Assembly: GCA_051656645.1 (NCBI GenBank)
Contig: JBOGCH010000038.1
Span: 1 to 33,514, forward strand
Length of the DNA: 33,514 bases
Origin: JBOGCH01 sp051656645
Lineage (GTDB): Bacteria; Bacteroidota; Bacteroidia; Bacteroidales; Marinifilaceae
Reading direction: 5' to 3'
Below, one piece after another: positions 1 to 8,056 of the stretch. A model generated the notes under the pieces. That model saw only the letters and a list, made by a program, of their open reading frames with translations, did not search any database and was not told where the DNA came from. The translations under genes were made by a program, and so were the position numbers. Positions within the stretch are counted from its first letter, which is position 1. The number at the start of each line of letters is the position of its first letter.

Positions 1-946
1 CCATTTTTAGGTTTGCCAGGCGAGAGGTGGTAGCATTAAAGTCTGAGATAAGGTCTTGGAATATTTGGCTTACGTTTTCCGGACGGTGTACCATGGATGC
101 AATTTGTCCTATCTCCAGTTCGCCTTCCTCAAGGTTACCGTTAAACATGCCCTCTTTGGCGCGTCCGCGGCCTAGAAGTGTTTCCAACTCTTGGGGTGTT
201 ACTCCACGCGTCTCTGCAGTGACTACGTCATTATAGAATTTATTTTTTAGTAGGCGCGTTGGTGCCAGTTGTTTAAGTACTAGCATGGTGTCGCCCTCGG
301 CAGCTGTGTGTACCATATCCTTGAAGGCTGTGTGTGCGGATGATTCCTCGCATACTGCAAAACGAGTACCTATTTGTACTCCCTCAGCACCTAAGGCCAT
401 AACGGCAGCCATGGCTTTACCGGAAGCAATACCGCCAGCAGCAATAACCGGAAGCTTGCATTGAGCGGCTACGTTTGGAACCAGGGTTAGTGTTGTGGTT
501 TCCTCGCGTCCGTTGTGTCCGCCGGCTTCAAAGCCTTCAACCACTACAGCGTCACAGCCTGCTTGCTCCACTTTGAGTGCAAACTTGGCGCTGCTCACCA
601 CGTGTGCCACAATAATGCCGTGCTCATGTAGTTTTGATGTCCATTTTGCTGGCGATCCGGCCGAGGTGAAAACTATTTTTACGCCTTCGGTAATAACCAT
701 TTCCATAATTTGGTCCATTTGCGGATAAAGCAATGGTATGTTTATACCCCACGGCTTATTGGTGGCGTTTTTCATTTTTTGGATGTGCTCGCGCAGGGTT
801 TCGGGGTGCATGGATCCGGCACCAAGTAGTCCCAATCCGCCGGCATTGCTTACTGCCGAGGCTAAGCGCCAACCGCTACACCACACCATTCCACCTTGGA
901 TGATTGGGTATTTTATTCCAAATAATGAGGTTATTCTGTTTTGCAT
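1..946 (-). CDS. FabK / nitronate monooxygenase-like FMN enzyme, 3' end outside window
   Basis: The reading frame opens at an ATG at 946 (MQNRITSLFGIKYPIIQGGM) and is still open at base 2, so about 315 residues are visible and the C-terminus is cut by the window edge. The start resembles the FMN-dependent TIM-barrel family that includes enoyl-ACP reductase II (FabK) and nitronate monooxygenase: an early PIIQGGM motif, a central EGFEAGGHNGRE segment and a following VIAAGGIASG phosphate-binding loop. The family is usually 310-325 residues, so little is missing. It starts 22 bases after the stop of the CCA-adding enzyme on the same strand and is probably its operon partner. FabK (fatty acid synthesis) and nitronate oxidation cannot be separated from sequence alone; a cytoplasmic flavoenzyme is near certain. 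Confidence 0.85.
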   Translation of the reverse strand, partial: MQNRITSLFGIKYPIIQGGMVWCSGWRLASAVSNAGGLGLLGAGSMHPETLREHIQKMKNATNKPWGINIPLLYPQMDQIMEMVITEGVKIVFTSAGSPAKWTSKLHEHGIIVAHVVSSAKFALKVEQAGCDAVVVEGFEAGGHNGREETTTLTLVPNVAAQCKLPVIAAGGIASGKAMAAVMALGAEGVQIGTRFAVCEESSAHTAFKDMVHTAAEGDTMLVLKQLAPTRLLKNKFYNDVVTAETRGVTPQELETLLGRGRAKEGMFNGNLEEGELEIGQIASMVHRPENVSQIFQDLISDFNATTSRLANLKM

Positions 947-968
947 GTCTATATCTTTTAATGTTTAC

Positions 969-2393
969 TTATTGTTTAGGTGTTAGTCCCTGTTGGGCTG
1001 CAACTTTAATCATGTAGGCAAATGCTTCGTCGTGGTTGTTGCCAATTTCGCCCTCTAGTATAGCCTCTTTTATGGCGCACTTAAGGTCGCCAATGGCACG
1101 GCAGGGTTCAATGCCAAATACTTCCATAATCTCTTCGCCGGTAACAGGGGGCTGGAAGTTGCGGATGGAGTCCTTCTCCTCCACCTCTTTCAGTTTTTCG
1201 CGTACCAGTTGGAAGTTGCTAAGATAGCGTTTAACTTTCTCTTCGTTTTTGGAGGTGATATCCGCTTCGGCAAGTGTCATTAGGTCGTCAATATCGTCGC
1301 CGCATTCAAAGAGCATTCTGCGTACGGCAGAGTCGGTAACCACATCCTCCGCCAATACAATGGGGCGCATGTGTAGGTTTACCATTTTCTTTACGTACTT
1401 CATTTTCTCGTTTTGCGGTAACTTTAGTCGGTTAAATATACGGCCCACCATGCGCTCTCCCACGTGGTTGTGACCATGGAAGGTCCATCCCATGCCGGAT
1501 ACATAACGCTTGGTTACGGGTTTGCCAATGTCATGTAATAGCGCGGACCAACGTAGCCACAAGTCGTTGCTAACAGTGGCTAAATTATCCAATACCTGTA
1601 GGGTGTGATAAAAGTTGTCCTTGTGGCGTATGCCCTCCTTGGCGTCCACGCCTTTCATGGCAGTGAGCTCAGGGAAGAATATTTCCAGGAGTCCTGTTTT
1701 CTCTAACAGAATGATCCCTTTTGAGGGTTTTGGAGCAAGCATTATTTTATTAAACTCGTCCATTATGCGCTCCATGGAAATTATGGGTAGGCGTGTGGCG
1801 TATGCGCTGAGCGCTTCGAGTGTCTCGGCCTCAATGTTAAAGTCCAATTGAGTAGCAAAACGTATGGCACGCATCATGCGTAACGGATCGTCGGAGAAGG
1901 TAATGCCCGGGTCGAGTGGCGTTTTTATGGTGCGCTCCTCCAGGTGGGCCATACCACCAAAGGGGTCTACCAATTCGCCGTATCGATTGCCGTTTAAGGC
2001 AATAGCCATGGCGTTAATGGTAAAGTCTCGACGACGTTGGTCGTCCTCAATAGTTCCCTCCTCCACGGTAGGCTTACGGGAATTAAAGTTATAGGACTCT
2101 TTGCGTGCCCCAACAAATTCAATCTCCACGCCTTTGTAGCGGAACATAGCCGTGCCAAAGGTTTTAAAAACAGATACATTAAGATTGCCTAACTGCTTTG
2201 CCGCCTCCTGCGCCAAATCAATTCCGCTTCCCAAAACTACAATATCAATATCTTTTGAGGGGCGTCCCAGTATCAGGTCGCGAACGTACCCTCCTATCAC
2301 GTATGCTTCAATGCCTTTTTCGTCGGCTATTCGAGATATTTCTTTAAAAATGGGGTGTTTTAATTTTGCTTGTAAAGCTATTTTGTCTTCCAT
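969..2393 (-). CDS. cca: CCA-adding enzyme / polynucleotide adenylyltransferase with HD domain
   Basis: This 474-residue protein is a class II nucleotidyltransferase that adds or repairs the 3' CCA end of tRNA. Visible motifs are GGYVRD (about residues 34-39), the catalytic carboxylates DID at 48-50, and the RRRDFTINAM motif at 120-129. The head is followed by the RNA-binding neck and body, and then by an HD phosphohydrolase domain with LLHDIGK (His287-Asp288) and a downstream HxHxxxG-like HGHNHVGE stretch. Bacteroidota commonly have this HD-containing long form. The ATG at 2393 lies about 40 bases after a good -7 element. A poly(A) polymerase role is possible because the two activities share one fold, but the tRNA role is more likely for the apparently sole copy seen here. 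Confidence 0.9.
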   Translation of the reverse strand: MEDKIALQAKLKHPIFKEISRIADEKGIEAYVIGGYVRDLILGRPSKDIDIVVLGSGIDLAQEAAKQLGNLNVSVFKTFGTAMFRYKGVEIEFVGARKESYNFNSRKPTVEEGTIEDDQRRRDFTINAMAIALNGNRYGELVDPFGGMAHLEERTIKTPLDPGITFSDDPLRMMRAIRFATQLDFNIEAETLEALSAYATRLPIISMERIMDEFNKIMLAPKPSKGIILLEKTGLLEIFFPELTAMKGVDAKEGIRHKDNFYHTLQVLDNLATVSNDLWLRWSALLHDIGKPVTKRYVSGMGWTFHGHNHVGERMVGRIFNRLKLPQNEKMKYVKKMVNLHMRPIVLAEDVVTDSAVRRMLFECGDDIDDLMTLAEADITSKNEEKVKRYLSNFQLVREKLKEVEEKDSIRNFQPPVTGEEIMEVFGIEPCRAIGDLKCAIKEAILEGEIGNNHDEAFAYMIKVAAQQGLTPKQ

Positions 2394-2436
2394 CGAATAT
2401 CCTCTCTTTTCTATTTAATTCAAAAATTTACGTCTA

Positions 2437-2444
2437 CAAAGATA
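2437..2444 (-). promoter_or_regulatory. Probable -7 promoter element for cca
   Basis: On the minus strand this reads TATCTTTG, an exact match to the Bacteroides -7 consensus TAnnTTTG, 43 bases before the cca start. No convincing -33 TTTG is present at the expected 19-21 base distance, so the call rests on the -7 box and position only. Confidence 0.4.
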
Positions 2445-2562
2445 GCTTTTGTTGCGCTATGATGGGACGTGTAATTGGATTATTTTACAAACGAGATGGT
2501 GTGGAGAATAAAAAAGAATTTATTTTATATCAAAAAAGAGACTAAGATAAAATACATTTTTT

Positions 2563-3132
2563 TACATTTGTACACAAAGAACTATAAACAACCCCAGAAT
2601 GAGAGTGAAACATAGTGAAACTGCAACTATGACAAAGACGTATTAAGGTTACGTTACAAGTGCTGGCTACTGGATTACAGGCAACTACAGCCATTTTTCC
2701 AAATGAAAAGTTAGTACGCACTCATAGAGCACAAAACCGGATAGGTGACAAAGCTATGTTGCCGTTTACAAATGCCGGGATTGTGGGAAGCCACACCAAT
2801 AGTAACGCATGGGACGTTAATAGCACAGTTTACTTTGTGAAATGCAATGATTTATGCAAATGAAAATGCAGCAGCAAAGCGTGACAATGAGAAAGGAGTT
2901 AATGAAAATAAAACAGAACCTATTGACAAGTTGTTATTCTGCACCATAACTTTGCCCATAGGTAATGGAAAGGGAGATACACTTGCCGATGGTTCTGTTC
3001 CATACATAAACTTGTGGCGTAGATTAGCACCAAGGAGATTGACTCCGGTCGGACCGATTACTCTGTTCCACTTATTGAGGAAGTGCCTACAGAAGTACCA
3101 AGTTTATTTGCACCGTTAACAATAAATGCCAA
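2563..3132 (+). pseudogene. Decayed coding region, possibly a fimbrillin-like gene
   Basis: No intact gene fills the 739 bases between cca and the flavin reductase, but protein-like sequence is seen in alternating frames. Frame 2 gives VTLQVLATGLQATTA and later NSTVYFVKCND up to about 2860. Frame 3 takes over with MIYANENAAAKRDNEKG and LPIGNGKGDTLADGSVPYIN. Frame 2 returns near 3029 with TKEIDSGRTDYSVPLIEE. A -7-like TACATTTG lies at 2563-2570. The order of short motifs (a beta-strand start, an NSTVYFVK region, IYANEN, then a VPYINL strand) is reminiscent of FimA/Mfa-type fimbrillins, but this is impression rather than a clear match. At least two frameshifts and in-frame stops (for example just after 2640) argue against a functional product. 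Confidence 0.35.
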
Positions 3133-3639
3133 TTACTCCTTTGTGAAAATATGCTCAATCTCTACCACATACATGTGATGAAAGTTTCCTTTTGCGCCAT
3201 ACCATTTATCAATCAACTCGGTATCAATAAACTGATTGGCAGTCATGGGGCTTTTAAATAGTTTCCTGCACTCCATTACCGTATGTGCTTCGGCAAAGGC
3301 GGGGTTACCTTGGGCGGTGAAGAATGGAGTTAATCCCGATTCTGTGATTTTATCGGTATCTCGTCCGGATTTTGTACCCAACAGCATTAACTCTTTGCGG
3401 AATTGCTCGCCCATAAAGGATAAGGTTAAATAATCAGACTGTTCAATAAATTGATAGGTGTAACGTTCCGGACGTACAAAGACAAAAGCTACAGGCTTGT
3501 TCCATAAAAAGCCCACACCTCCCCAACTGGCGGTCATGGTGTTGAACTTGTCTTTTGTACCGGCGGTTACCAACATCCAGTCTTGTGCTATTATTTTAAT
3601 TGGATTTTTCACATATTCCAATGGGTTCACTTCTTGCAT
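3133..3639 (-). CDS. Flavin reductase-like FMN-binding protein
   Basis: This 168-residue protein fits the flavin reductase-like, split-barrel FMN-binding domain family. Supporting segments are the early DWMLVTAG strand, the NTMTASWGGVGFLWNKP region that normally contacts FMN, and the FVRPERYTYQFIEQS stretch. It is soluble, with no signal peptide. Members reduce free flavin with NAD(P)H or act as flavoproteins of unknown substrate, and nothing here defines the partner. It lies 27 bases after the LtrA-like gene on the same strand, so the two are probably co-transcribed. The ATG at 3639 gives the family's usual length. Confidence 0.85.
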   Translation of the reverse strand: MQEVNPLEYVKNPIKIIAQDWMLVTAGTKDKFNTMTASWGGVGFLWNKPVAFVFVRPERYTYQFIEQSDYLTLSFMGEQFRKELMLLGTKSGRDTDKITESGLTPFFTAQGNPAFAEAHTVMECRKLFKSPMTANQFIDTELIDKWYGAKGNFHHMYVVEIEHIFTKE

Positions 3640-3666
3640 AACTCTATATTCTTGGTTGATTAATAC

Positions 3667-5016
3667 TTATTTAGATGGCTTCTTATTTTTATGTTTTGCT
3701 GATTTTATCTCTTGTTGTCGTTTTTGCTTATCCTCCTTATCTATTTGTTTTTCCTCTTTATCAATTACTTGATCTATTTGCTCTTCTACTCTATCCTCCT
3801 CATGCTCTACTTTTTGTTGCTCTTTTTCCAAAGCACTTGCACGCGCCGTTTCCTGTTTTACGTAGAACCAGGCTTGGAAAATAAGACTTACCGTCAATAC
3901 CCCTACACAACAGCATAGAATAAGCAAAAAGTTTTGCCATCTTATGAAACTTAATCCTAGCATTACGGCTCCTGTAATTATTCTAAACACATAGAGGGGA
4001 CGTAATGTTTTAAGTTCGGATATGACATACTGTATTGCTCCCATCACGGTTAAAAACAACCCCGTGCCAAACCACAACAGTTGCGCCGAGTTCCATATGC
4101 CGGAGTAGTATATATCCTCCGCAGGGTGTCTGCGCTCCGTATTGAAGCTAAATATAACTAACATTATGGCAATAAACAACAAGCTTATGCCATACCTGTA
4201 ACAAACGGTGCGCCACAGATGTTGCGACAGGTTGGTCCAGTCCTCCTCATCGCTAAAGTATATCCACCACAGCAATGCCAGCACGCAGAACTCCATTACG
4301 CATACCAATAGCAAATGATGCTGAAACGGCTGGCGCATTAACTCCAATACGGCCGTAAGCCCTTCGCCTAGGAGTATAATTATAAACAGTCCGTAACGCT
4401 CCATAATGTGGGAGGTATGTACGTATATTTTGCCTTTCTCTATGTACCACCCAATAACGGGCGCAACCATTTCAATGAGTGTTGCGGTGGTCCATAGTAT
4501 TAGTTTTGTGCGCAAAGGAGTAAACAAAGATAAACAGATGAGGAGTAAGGAGATTACCTGTCCAATCAAAAATGTATAACTGTGTCGTTGGTGCTCCTTG
4601 TCGCCAATCACGGCTCTTATCCACAAAAAAAGCAATACGCTTTCAATGAGTATGTACCAAATGGTAAGCTCTTGAAAGTCCATACCTCCACTCCTACCAA
4701 GCGCCGATGTCATTCCCAACGTAAGGAAAACGGAGGCTAAGAAACAGAGCTTATAGACCAAATCGTTATTGCCATATTGAGAGGAGTACCAAGTGAGTCT
4801 GCTCCACACCCAGGCAATAATGAAAAACAGGTACACGTAAATAAAGAGATTATTGTATGTTATCCCGGTTACAAATACAGTTTCCAATGAGGCAAGTGCT
4901 ATGACAAACCCCAGGTCAATAAACAGTTCTAACCACGATGTGTGTCGTAGCGACGTTGTGTCCTTAAACAGCACAACAGGTTTTAGTAACCGGTGTTTTA
5001 ACTCTCTTAACTCCAT
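3667..5016 (-). CDS. LtrA-family (low temperature requirement A) membrane protein
   Basis: The 449-residue protein begins with the region typical of the LtrA family (TSWLELFIDLGFVIALA at about residues 26-42) and has around a dozen hydrophobic segments up to about residue 385, so it is an inner-membrane protein. LtrA was named for a Listeria growth defect at low temperature; its biochemical role is not established. From about residue 390 the protein carries a cytoplasmic-looking tail of roughly 60 residues rich in Glu, Lys, Asp and Gln (for example EEQIDQVIDKEEKQIDKED), which is probably a coiled coil or disordered and is not a standard part of the family. The flavin reductase gene follows after 27 bases. 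A hairpin terminator separates it from the upstream nfnB gene. Confidence 0.85.
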   Translation of the reverse strand: MELRELKHRLLKPVVLFKDTTSLRHTSWLELFIDLGFVIALASLETVFVTGITYNNLFIYVYLFFIIAWVWSRLTWYSSQYGNNDLVYKLCFLASVFLTLGMTSALGRSGGMDFQELTIWYILIESVLLFLWIRAVIGDKEHQRHSYTFLIGQVISLLLICLSLFTPLRTKLILWTTATLIEMVAPVIGWYIEKGKIYVHTSHIMERYGLFIIILLGEGLTAVLELMRQPFQHHLLLVCVMEFCVLALLWWIYFSDEEDWTNLSQHLWRTVCYRYGISLLFIAIMLVIFSFNTERRHPAEDIYYSGIWNSAQLLWFGTGLFLTVMGAIQYVISELKTLRPLYVFRIITGAVMLGLSFIRWQNFLLILCCCVGVLTVSLIFQAWFYVKQETARASALEKEQQKVEHEEDRVEEQIDQVIDKEEKQIDKEDKQKRQQEIKSAKHKNKKPSK

Positions 5017-5072
5017 GGTAATTTAAACGTTAACAGCAATCACCATGTTGCTTTTCAAGGAGATACAAACAG

Positions 5073-5104
5073 AATGCCCCATCTTTTTTACAAGATAGGG
5101 CATT
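5073..5104 (-). terminator. Hairpin terminator after nfnB
   Basis: The arms AATGCCCCATCTT and AAGATAGGGCATT pair over 13 positions with a single G-T type mismatch and a six-base T-rich loop. The hairpin lies 22 bases after the nfnB stop. T-rich sequence follows on both sides, but there is no long uninterrupted T run on the minus strand, so efficiency is uncertain. Confidence 0.65.
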
Positions 5105-5125
5105 TTATATTTGGTTTTTAACCTG

Positions 5126-6592
5126 TTATACGGTTGCTTGCAATTGTTTATCCATAGCATCTGCCGCACGACGTCCGTCGCCCATGGCAAGGATTACTGT
5201 CGCACCACCGCGAACAATGTCTCCACCTGCGTAGATATCCGAGATTGTGGATTGCATAGTGTCGTTGTTTACTACAATGGTTCCCCATTTAGAGATTTCA
5301 AGACCTTGTACCGAGTTAGGTATAATTGGGTTTGGTGATACACCAACCGCAACTACAACCACATCCGTGTCTAATAGATACTCTGAGCCCTCAACAGCCA
5401 CCGGGCGTCTACGTCCACCTGCATCCGGTTCGCCAAGCTCCATACGTTGTAGCTTAACCTGTTTTACGCGTCCGTTTTCATCGGCAATATATTCAACCGG
5501 ATTGGCAAGAGTGATAAATTCACATCCCTCCTCTTTGGCATGTTTTACCTCCTCAACACGAGCCGGCATCTCCTCTTCGCTACGACGATATACAATCATT
5601 GCGCGGTCGGCACCAAGACGTTTCGCTGTACGGACAGAGTCCATGGCTGTGTTACCACCACCCACAACTACTACATTCTTGCCTTTAAATACAGGGGTAT
5701 CGTACTCATCGCTATCGGCACCCATTAAATTAACACGTGTCAAATACTCGTTAGACGATAATACGCCATTGGCATTCTCTCCGGGAATATTCATAAAGTT
5801 AGGCAATCCTGCTCCCGACGATACGTAGAAAGCTTGGAAACCATCCTCTTTTAAGTCATTAATTGAAGCTGTCATTCCAACAATAAAGTTAGTAATAAAC
5901 TTCACTCCCATTTTGCGTAGGTTGTCTATTTCAACATCTACAATGGTGTTTGGTAAGCGGAATTCAGGAATACCGTATTTTAATACTCCACCAATTTCAT
6001 GTAGTGCCTCAAATACAGTCACATCATAACCTCTTTTAACCATATCGCCTGCAAAAGACAATCCCGATGGTCCCGAGCCTATTACGGCAACTTTTATTCC
6101 ATTAGCCGGTGCTGTTTCTGGAATTACGGCATCGCCACTCTCCCGCTCGTTATCAGCCACAAAGCGCTCTAAGTAGCCAATAGCTACTGAATCCATCTTC
6201 ATTTTTTGCAAATAGAAGCATTTTGATTCGCATTGTTTTTCCTGTGGACATACGCGGCCGCATACTGCAGGCAGAGCACTTGTCTCTTTTATTGTTGCAG
6301 CAGCCTCAAGGAAAGCGCCACGCTCTATATTCTTAATAAATCCCGGGATATCAATTCCCACGGGACATCCTTCCATACAGGTAGGGTTTCCGCAATCCAT
6401 ACAGCGCTTGGCTTCTTGAATAGCTTGCTCGGCTGTTAAGCCCAAGTTCACCTCAATACGTTGACTTGCTACACGCTCGGCAACATCACGCTCCGCCATT
6501 TTTACACGTGGTATCGCTGTACGTTCTTTTGCTTTTATATCTGTTCTGAGCGCTTTTCTCCATTCAGCATCTCTATCACTTTTTCCAATCAT
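5126..6592 (-). CDS. nfnB: NfnB: large subunit of NADH-dependent ferredoxin:NADP+ oxidoreductase
   Basis: This 488-residue flavoprotein belongs to the glutamate synthase small-subunit (GltD) family. Two cysteine clusters bind [4Fe-4S] centres: Cys64, 67, 72, 76 and Cys111, 115, 121, 125. They are followed by an FAD-binding GSGPSGLSFAG motif near residue 172 and a second dinucleotide-binding motif, VVVGGGNTAMDSVRTAKRLG, near 308. On its own it could be called a glutamate synthase subunit. However, the gene starts 29 bases after an NfnA-type gene on the same strand, and this pair is the hallmark of NfnAB, which bifurcates electrons from NADPH to ferredoxin and NAD+ or runs in reverse. No large glutamate synthase subunit is adjacent. 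The ATG at 6592 is well supported by length. Confidence 0.85.
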   Translation of the reverse strand: MIGKSDRDAEWRKALRTDIKAKERTAIPRVKMAERDVAERVASQRIEVNLGLTAEQAIQEAKRCMDCGNPTCMEGCPVGIDIPGFIKNIERGAFLEAAATIKETSALPAVCGRVCPQEKQCESKCFYLQKMKMDSVAIGYLERFVADNERESGDAVIPETAPANGIKVAVIGSGPSGLSFAGDMVKRGYDVTVFEALHEIGGVLKYGIPEFRLPNTIVDVEIDNLRKMGVKFITNFIVGMTASINDLKEDGFQAFYVSSGAGLPNFMNIPGENANGVLSSNEYLTRVNLMGADSDEYDTPVFKGKNVVVVGGGNTAMDSVRTAKRLGADRAMIVYRRSEEEMPARVEEVKHAKEEGCEFITLANPVEYIADENGRVKQVKLQRMELGEPDAGGRRRPVAVEGSEYLLDTDVVVVAVGVSPNPIIPNSVQGLEISKWGTIVVNNDTMQSTISDIYAGGDIVRGGATVILAMGDGRRAADAMDKQLQATV

Positions 6593-6621
6593 TTCGTTGT
6601 CTGTTTGTACTGTTCAACAAA

Positions 6622-7455
6622 TTATATTTTACATGTACCTTCTTCAAAGGCATGCATCTTTTGGCACTCTTCTGCTTTTAGACCGCCTAGACGTGCCAAC
6701 ATCTCGTCAAAATTAATTTGATGAGCGTCAAACTCCGGACCGTCAATACATGTAAAGCGAGTTTTTCCATCAACAGTAACACGACATGCGCCACACATTC
6801 CTGTACCGTCCACCATAATGGCATTTAAACTAGCCATGGTTGGAATATCGTATTTCTTAGTTAAAAGAGAGCAAAATTTCATCATGATAGCGGGACCTAT
6901 GGTAATAGCCATGTCCACTTTCTCACTGCTAATTACTTTTTCCATTCCGGCAGTAACTAATCCTTTCTCTCCGTAGCTACCGTCATCGGTCATTATAATA
7001 AGCTCATCACTTACTTTACGTGCCTCGTCCTCGAGGATAATTAAGTCCTTTGTTCGGGCAGCAATGACAGTAATTACTCTATTTCCCGCAGCCTTAAACG
7101 CTTGGATAATTGGCAACAATGGAGCCATACCAACACCACCGCCACATGCAAGAATAGTTCCTACTTTCTCAATATGAGTTGGCTTTCCTAGCGGACCAAC
7201 AAGATCCGTGATATAATCGCCTTCATTTAGTTCACACAACTTGGTGGACGATACCCCCATTTTTTGCACTACAATAGTTATGGTTCCTTTCTCTACATCC
7301 GCATCAGAGATAGTTAAAGGCATACGTTCACCGTGTTCTCCAACACGGACAATTACAAAGTTTCCTGCTTTACGCGATTTAGCAATTAACGGTGCTTCCA
7401 CCACAAACTGCACAACCTTTTCGGAAAAATAGGTTTTACTGATGATCTTATTCAT
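6622..7455 (-). CDS. nfnA: NfnA: small FAD/[2Fe-2S] subunit of the Nfn transhydrogenase
   Basis: The product (277 residues from the ATG at 7455) is a ferredoxin-NADP reductase-like protein of the dihydroorotate dehydrogenase electron-transfer subunit family. It shows an FAD-binding RMPLTISDAD region near residue 45, an NAD-binding CGGGVGMAP loop near 104-112, and a C-terminal [2Fe-2S] site with Asp216, Cys221, Cys224 and Cys236 (VDGTGMCGAC then TCIDG). The Asp plus three Cys arrangement is the one known for NfnA. The frame also extends to a GTG at 7479, but homologues begin at MNKI, so 7455 is preferred. It is the first gene of the pair with nfnB and has its own promoter and a palindrome upstream. 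Confidence 0.87.
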   Translation of the reverse strand: MNKIISKTYFSEKVVQFVVEAPLIAKSRKAGNFVIVRVGEHGERMPLTISDADVEKGTITIVVQKMGVSSTKLCELNEGDYITDLVGPLGKPTHIEKVGTILACGGGVGMAPLLPIIQAFKAAGNRVITVIAARTKDLIILEDEARKVSDELIIMTDDGSYGEKGLVTAGMEKVISSEKVDMAITIGPAIMMKFCSLLTKKYDIPTMASLNAIMVDGTGMCGACRVTVDGKTRFTCIDGPEFDAHQINFDEMLARLGGLKAEECQKMHAFEEGTCKI

Positions 7456-7510
7456 TGCATCTGTTTTTTCAAACGGCACAAACCGGTTATAACTTGATAG
7501 GTTTACTTTT

Positions 7511-7531
7511 TTGAGTAGAATTTTTACTCAA
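7511..7531. promoter_or_regulatory. Operator-like palindrome upstream of nfnA
   Basis: TTGAGTA, seven bases, then TACTCAA forms a perfect inverted repeat. It lies immediately downstream of the predicted nfnA -7 box, so it covers or just follows the expected transcription start, a position suited to repression. A further TTGAGTT occurs at 7554-7560 inside the promoter spacer. The cognate regulator is unknown. Confidence 0.45.
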
Positions 7532-7536
7532 CTTCG

Positions 7537-7567
7537 CAAAATTACTCTCTATTTTGAGTTGGGCAAC
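7537..7567 (-). promoter_or_regulatory. Predicted nfnAB promoter
   Basis: Read on the minus strand, GTTG at 7567-7564 is followed after 19 bases by TAATTTTG at 7544-7537. This fits the Bacteroides -33/-7 pattern (TTTG, 19-21 bases, TAnnTTTG). The predicted start near 7530 leaves a leader of about 75 bases before the ATG at 7455. Confidence 0.6.
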
Positions 7568-7652
7568 CTTTTAAGGAAAATTTAAACAAACACATGTCAA
7601 TTTGTATTTAATTTAAAGTAGAGAGGCCACATATATATACTTATGCATACAC

Positions 7653-7683
7653 ATTGATATGCATTACAACTTTTATATCTTTG
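7653..7683 (+). promoter_or_regulatory. Predicted promoter of the SUI1 gene
   Basis: ATTG at 7653-7656, then 19 bases, then TATCTTTG at 7676-7683 matches the Bacteroides consensus. Transcription would begin near 7690, which rules out an in-frame ATG at 7659 and supports the ATG at 7716 as the translation start. Confidence 0.65.
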
Positions 7684-7715
7684 TCCTATACAAACACATT
7701 AATCTTGGATTTGAT

Positions 7716-8042
7716 ATGGCAAAGAAAAATCAAATAGGCGTTGTATACTCAACGAACCCCAATTTTCAATTTGAATATGATGAGACAAACGAGCAAGAAA
7801 CACTAGCTCCGGAGAAGCAACTATTAAAAGTAACTACCGATTCTAAACAAAGAAAAGGGAAAACGGTTACACTTATTGAAGGGTTTGTCGGAACCGACGA
7901 TGATTTAAAAGAGTTAGCAAAAAAGCTAAAAAATAAATGCGGTGTTGGAGGTTCATCTGCCGATGGGGAAATCCTTATTCAAGGCGATTTGAAAGAGAAA
8001 GTAAAAACTATTCTGCAAGAACTAAAATATCGGGTAAAATAA
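7716..8042 (+). CDS. SUI1/eIF1-like (YciH-type) translation factor
   Basis: This 108-residue protein has the SUI1 fold typical of bacterial YciH and eukaryotic eIF1. Supporting features are a basic strand with KQRKGKTVTLIEGF, then DDDLKELAKKLKNKCGVGGS, and the terminal GEILIQGDLKEKVKTILQEL. Relatives act on initiation by influencing start-codon or initiator discrimination; the bacterial function is only partly understood. The frame extends upstream to 7659, but the predicted transcription start near 7690 makes the ATG at 7716 (MAKKNQIG) the real start. The stop codon lies inside the loop of the terminator shared with the convergent deformylase gene. Confidence 0.88.
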   Translation: MAKKNQIGVVYSTNPNFQFEYDETNEQETLAPEKQLLKVTTDSKQRKGKTVTLIEGFVGTDDDLKELAKKLKNKCGVGGSSADGEILIQGDLKEKVKTILQELKYRVK

Positions 8043-8056
8043 TTACCCGATATTTT
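8024..8056. terminator. Bidirectional terminator between SUI1 and deformylase genes
   Basis: A perfect 14-base-pair stem (AAAATATCGGGTAA with TTACCCGATATTTT) surrounds a five-base AATAA loop. A and T runs on the two sides give each strand a U-rich tail. The SUI1 stop codon (8040-8042) is in the loop, and the deformylase stop (8058-8056) touches the other arm, so both convergent genes end within this element. Confidence 0.9.

Noticed and set aside
5247..5828. Plus-strand open frame of 193 codons opposite nfnB
   Set aside because: It lies wholly antisense to a well-conserved gene, has no family motifs and is rich in Ser, Thr and Pro, as expected for the shadow of another frame.
5126..6592. Reading this gene as the glutamate synthase small subunit (gltD)
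   Set aside because: Similarity is shared by the whole family. The adjacent NfnA-type gene and the absence of a large glutamate synthase subunit favour NfnB.
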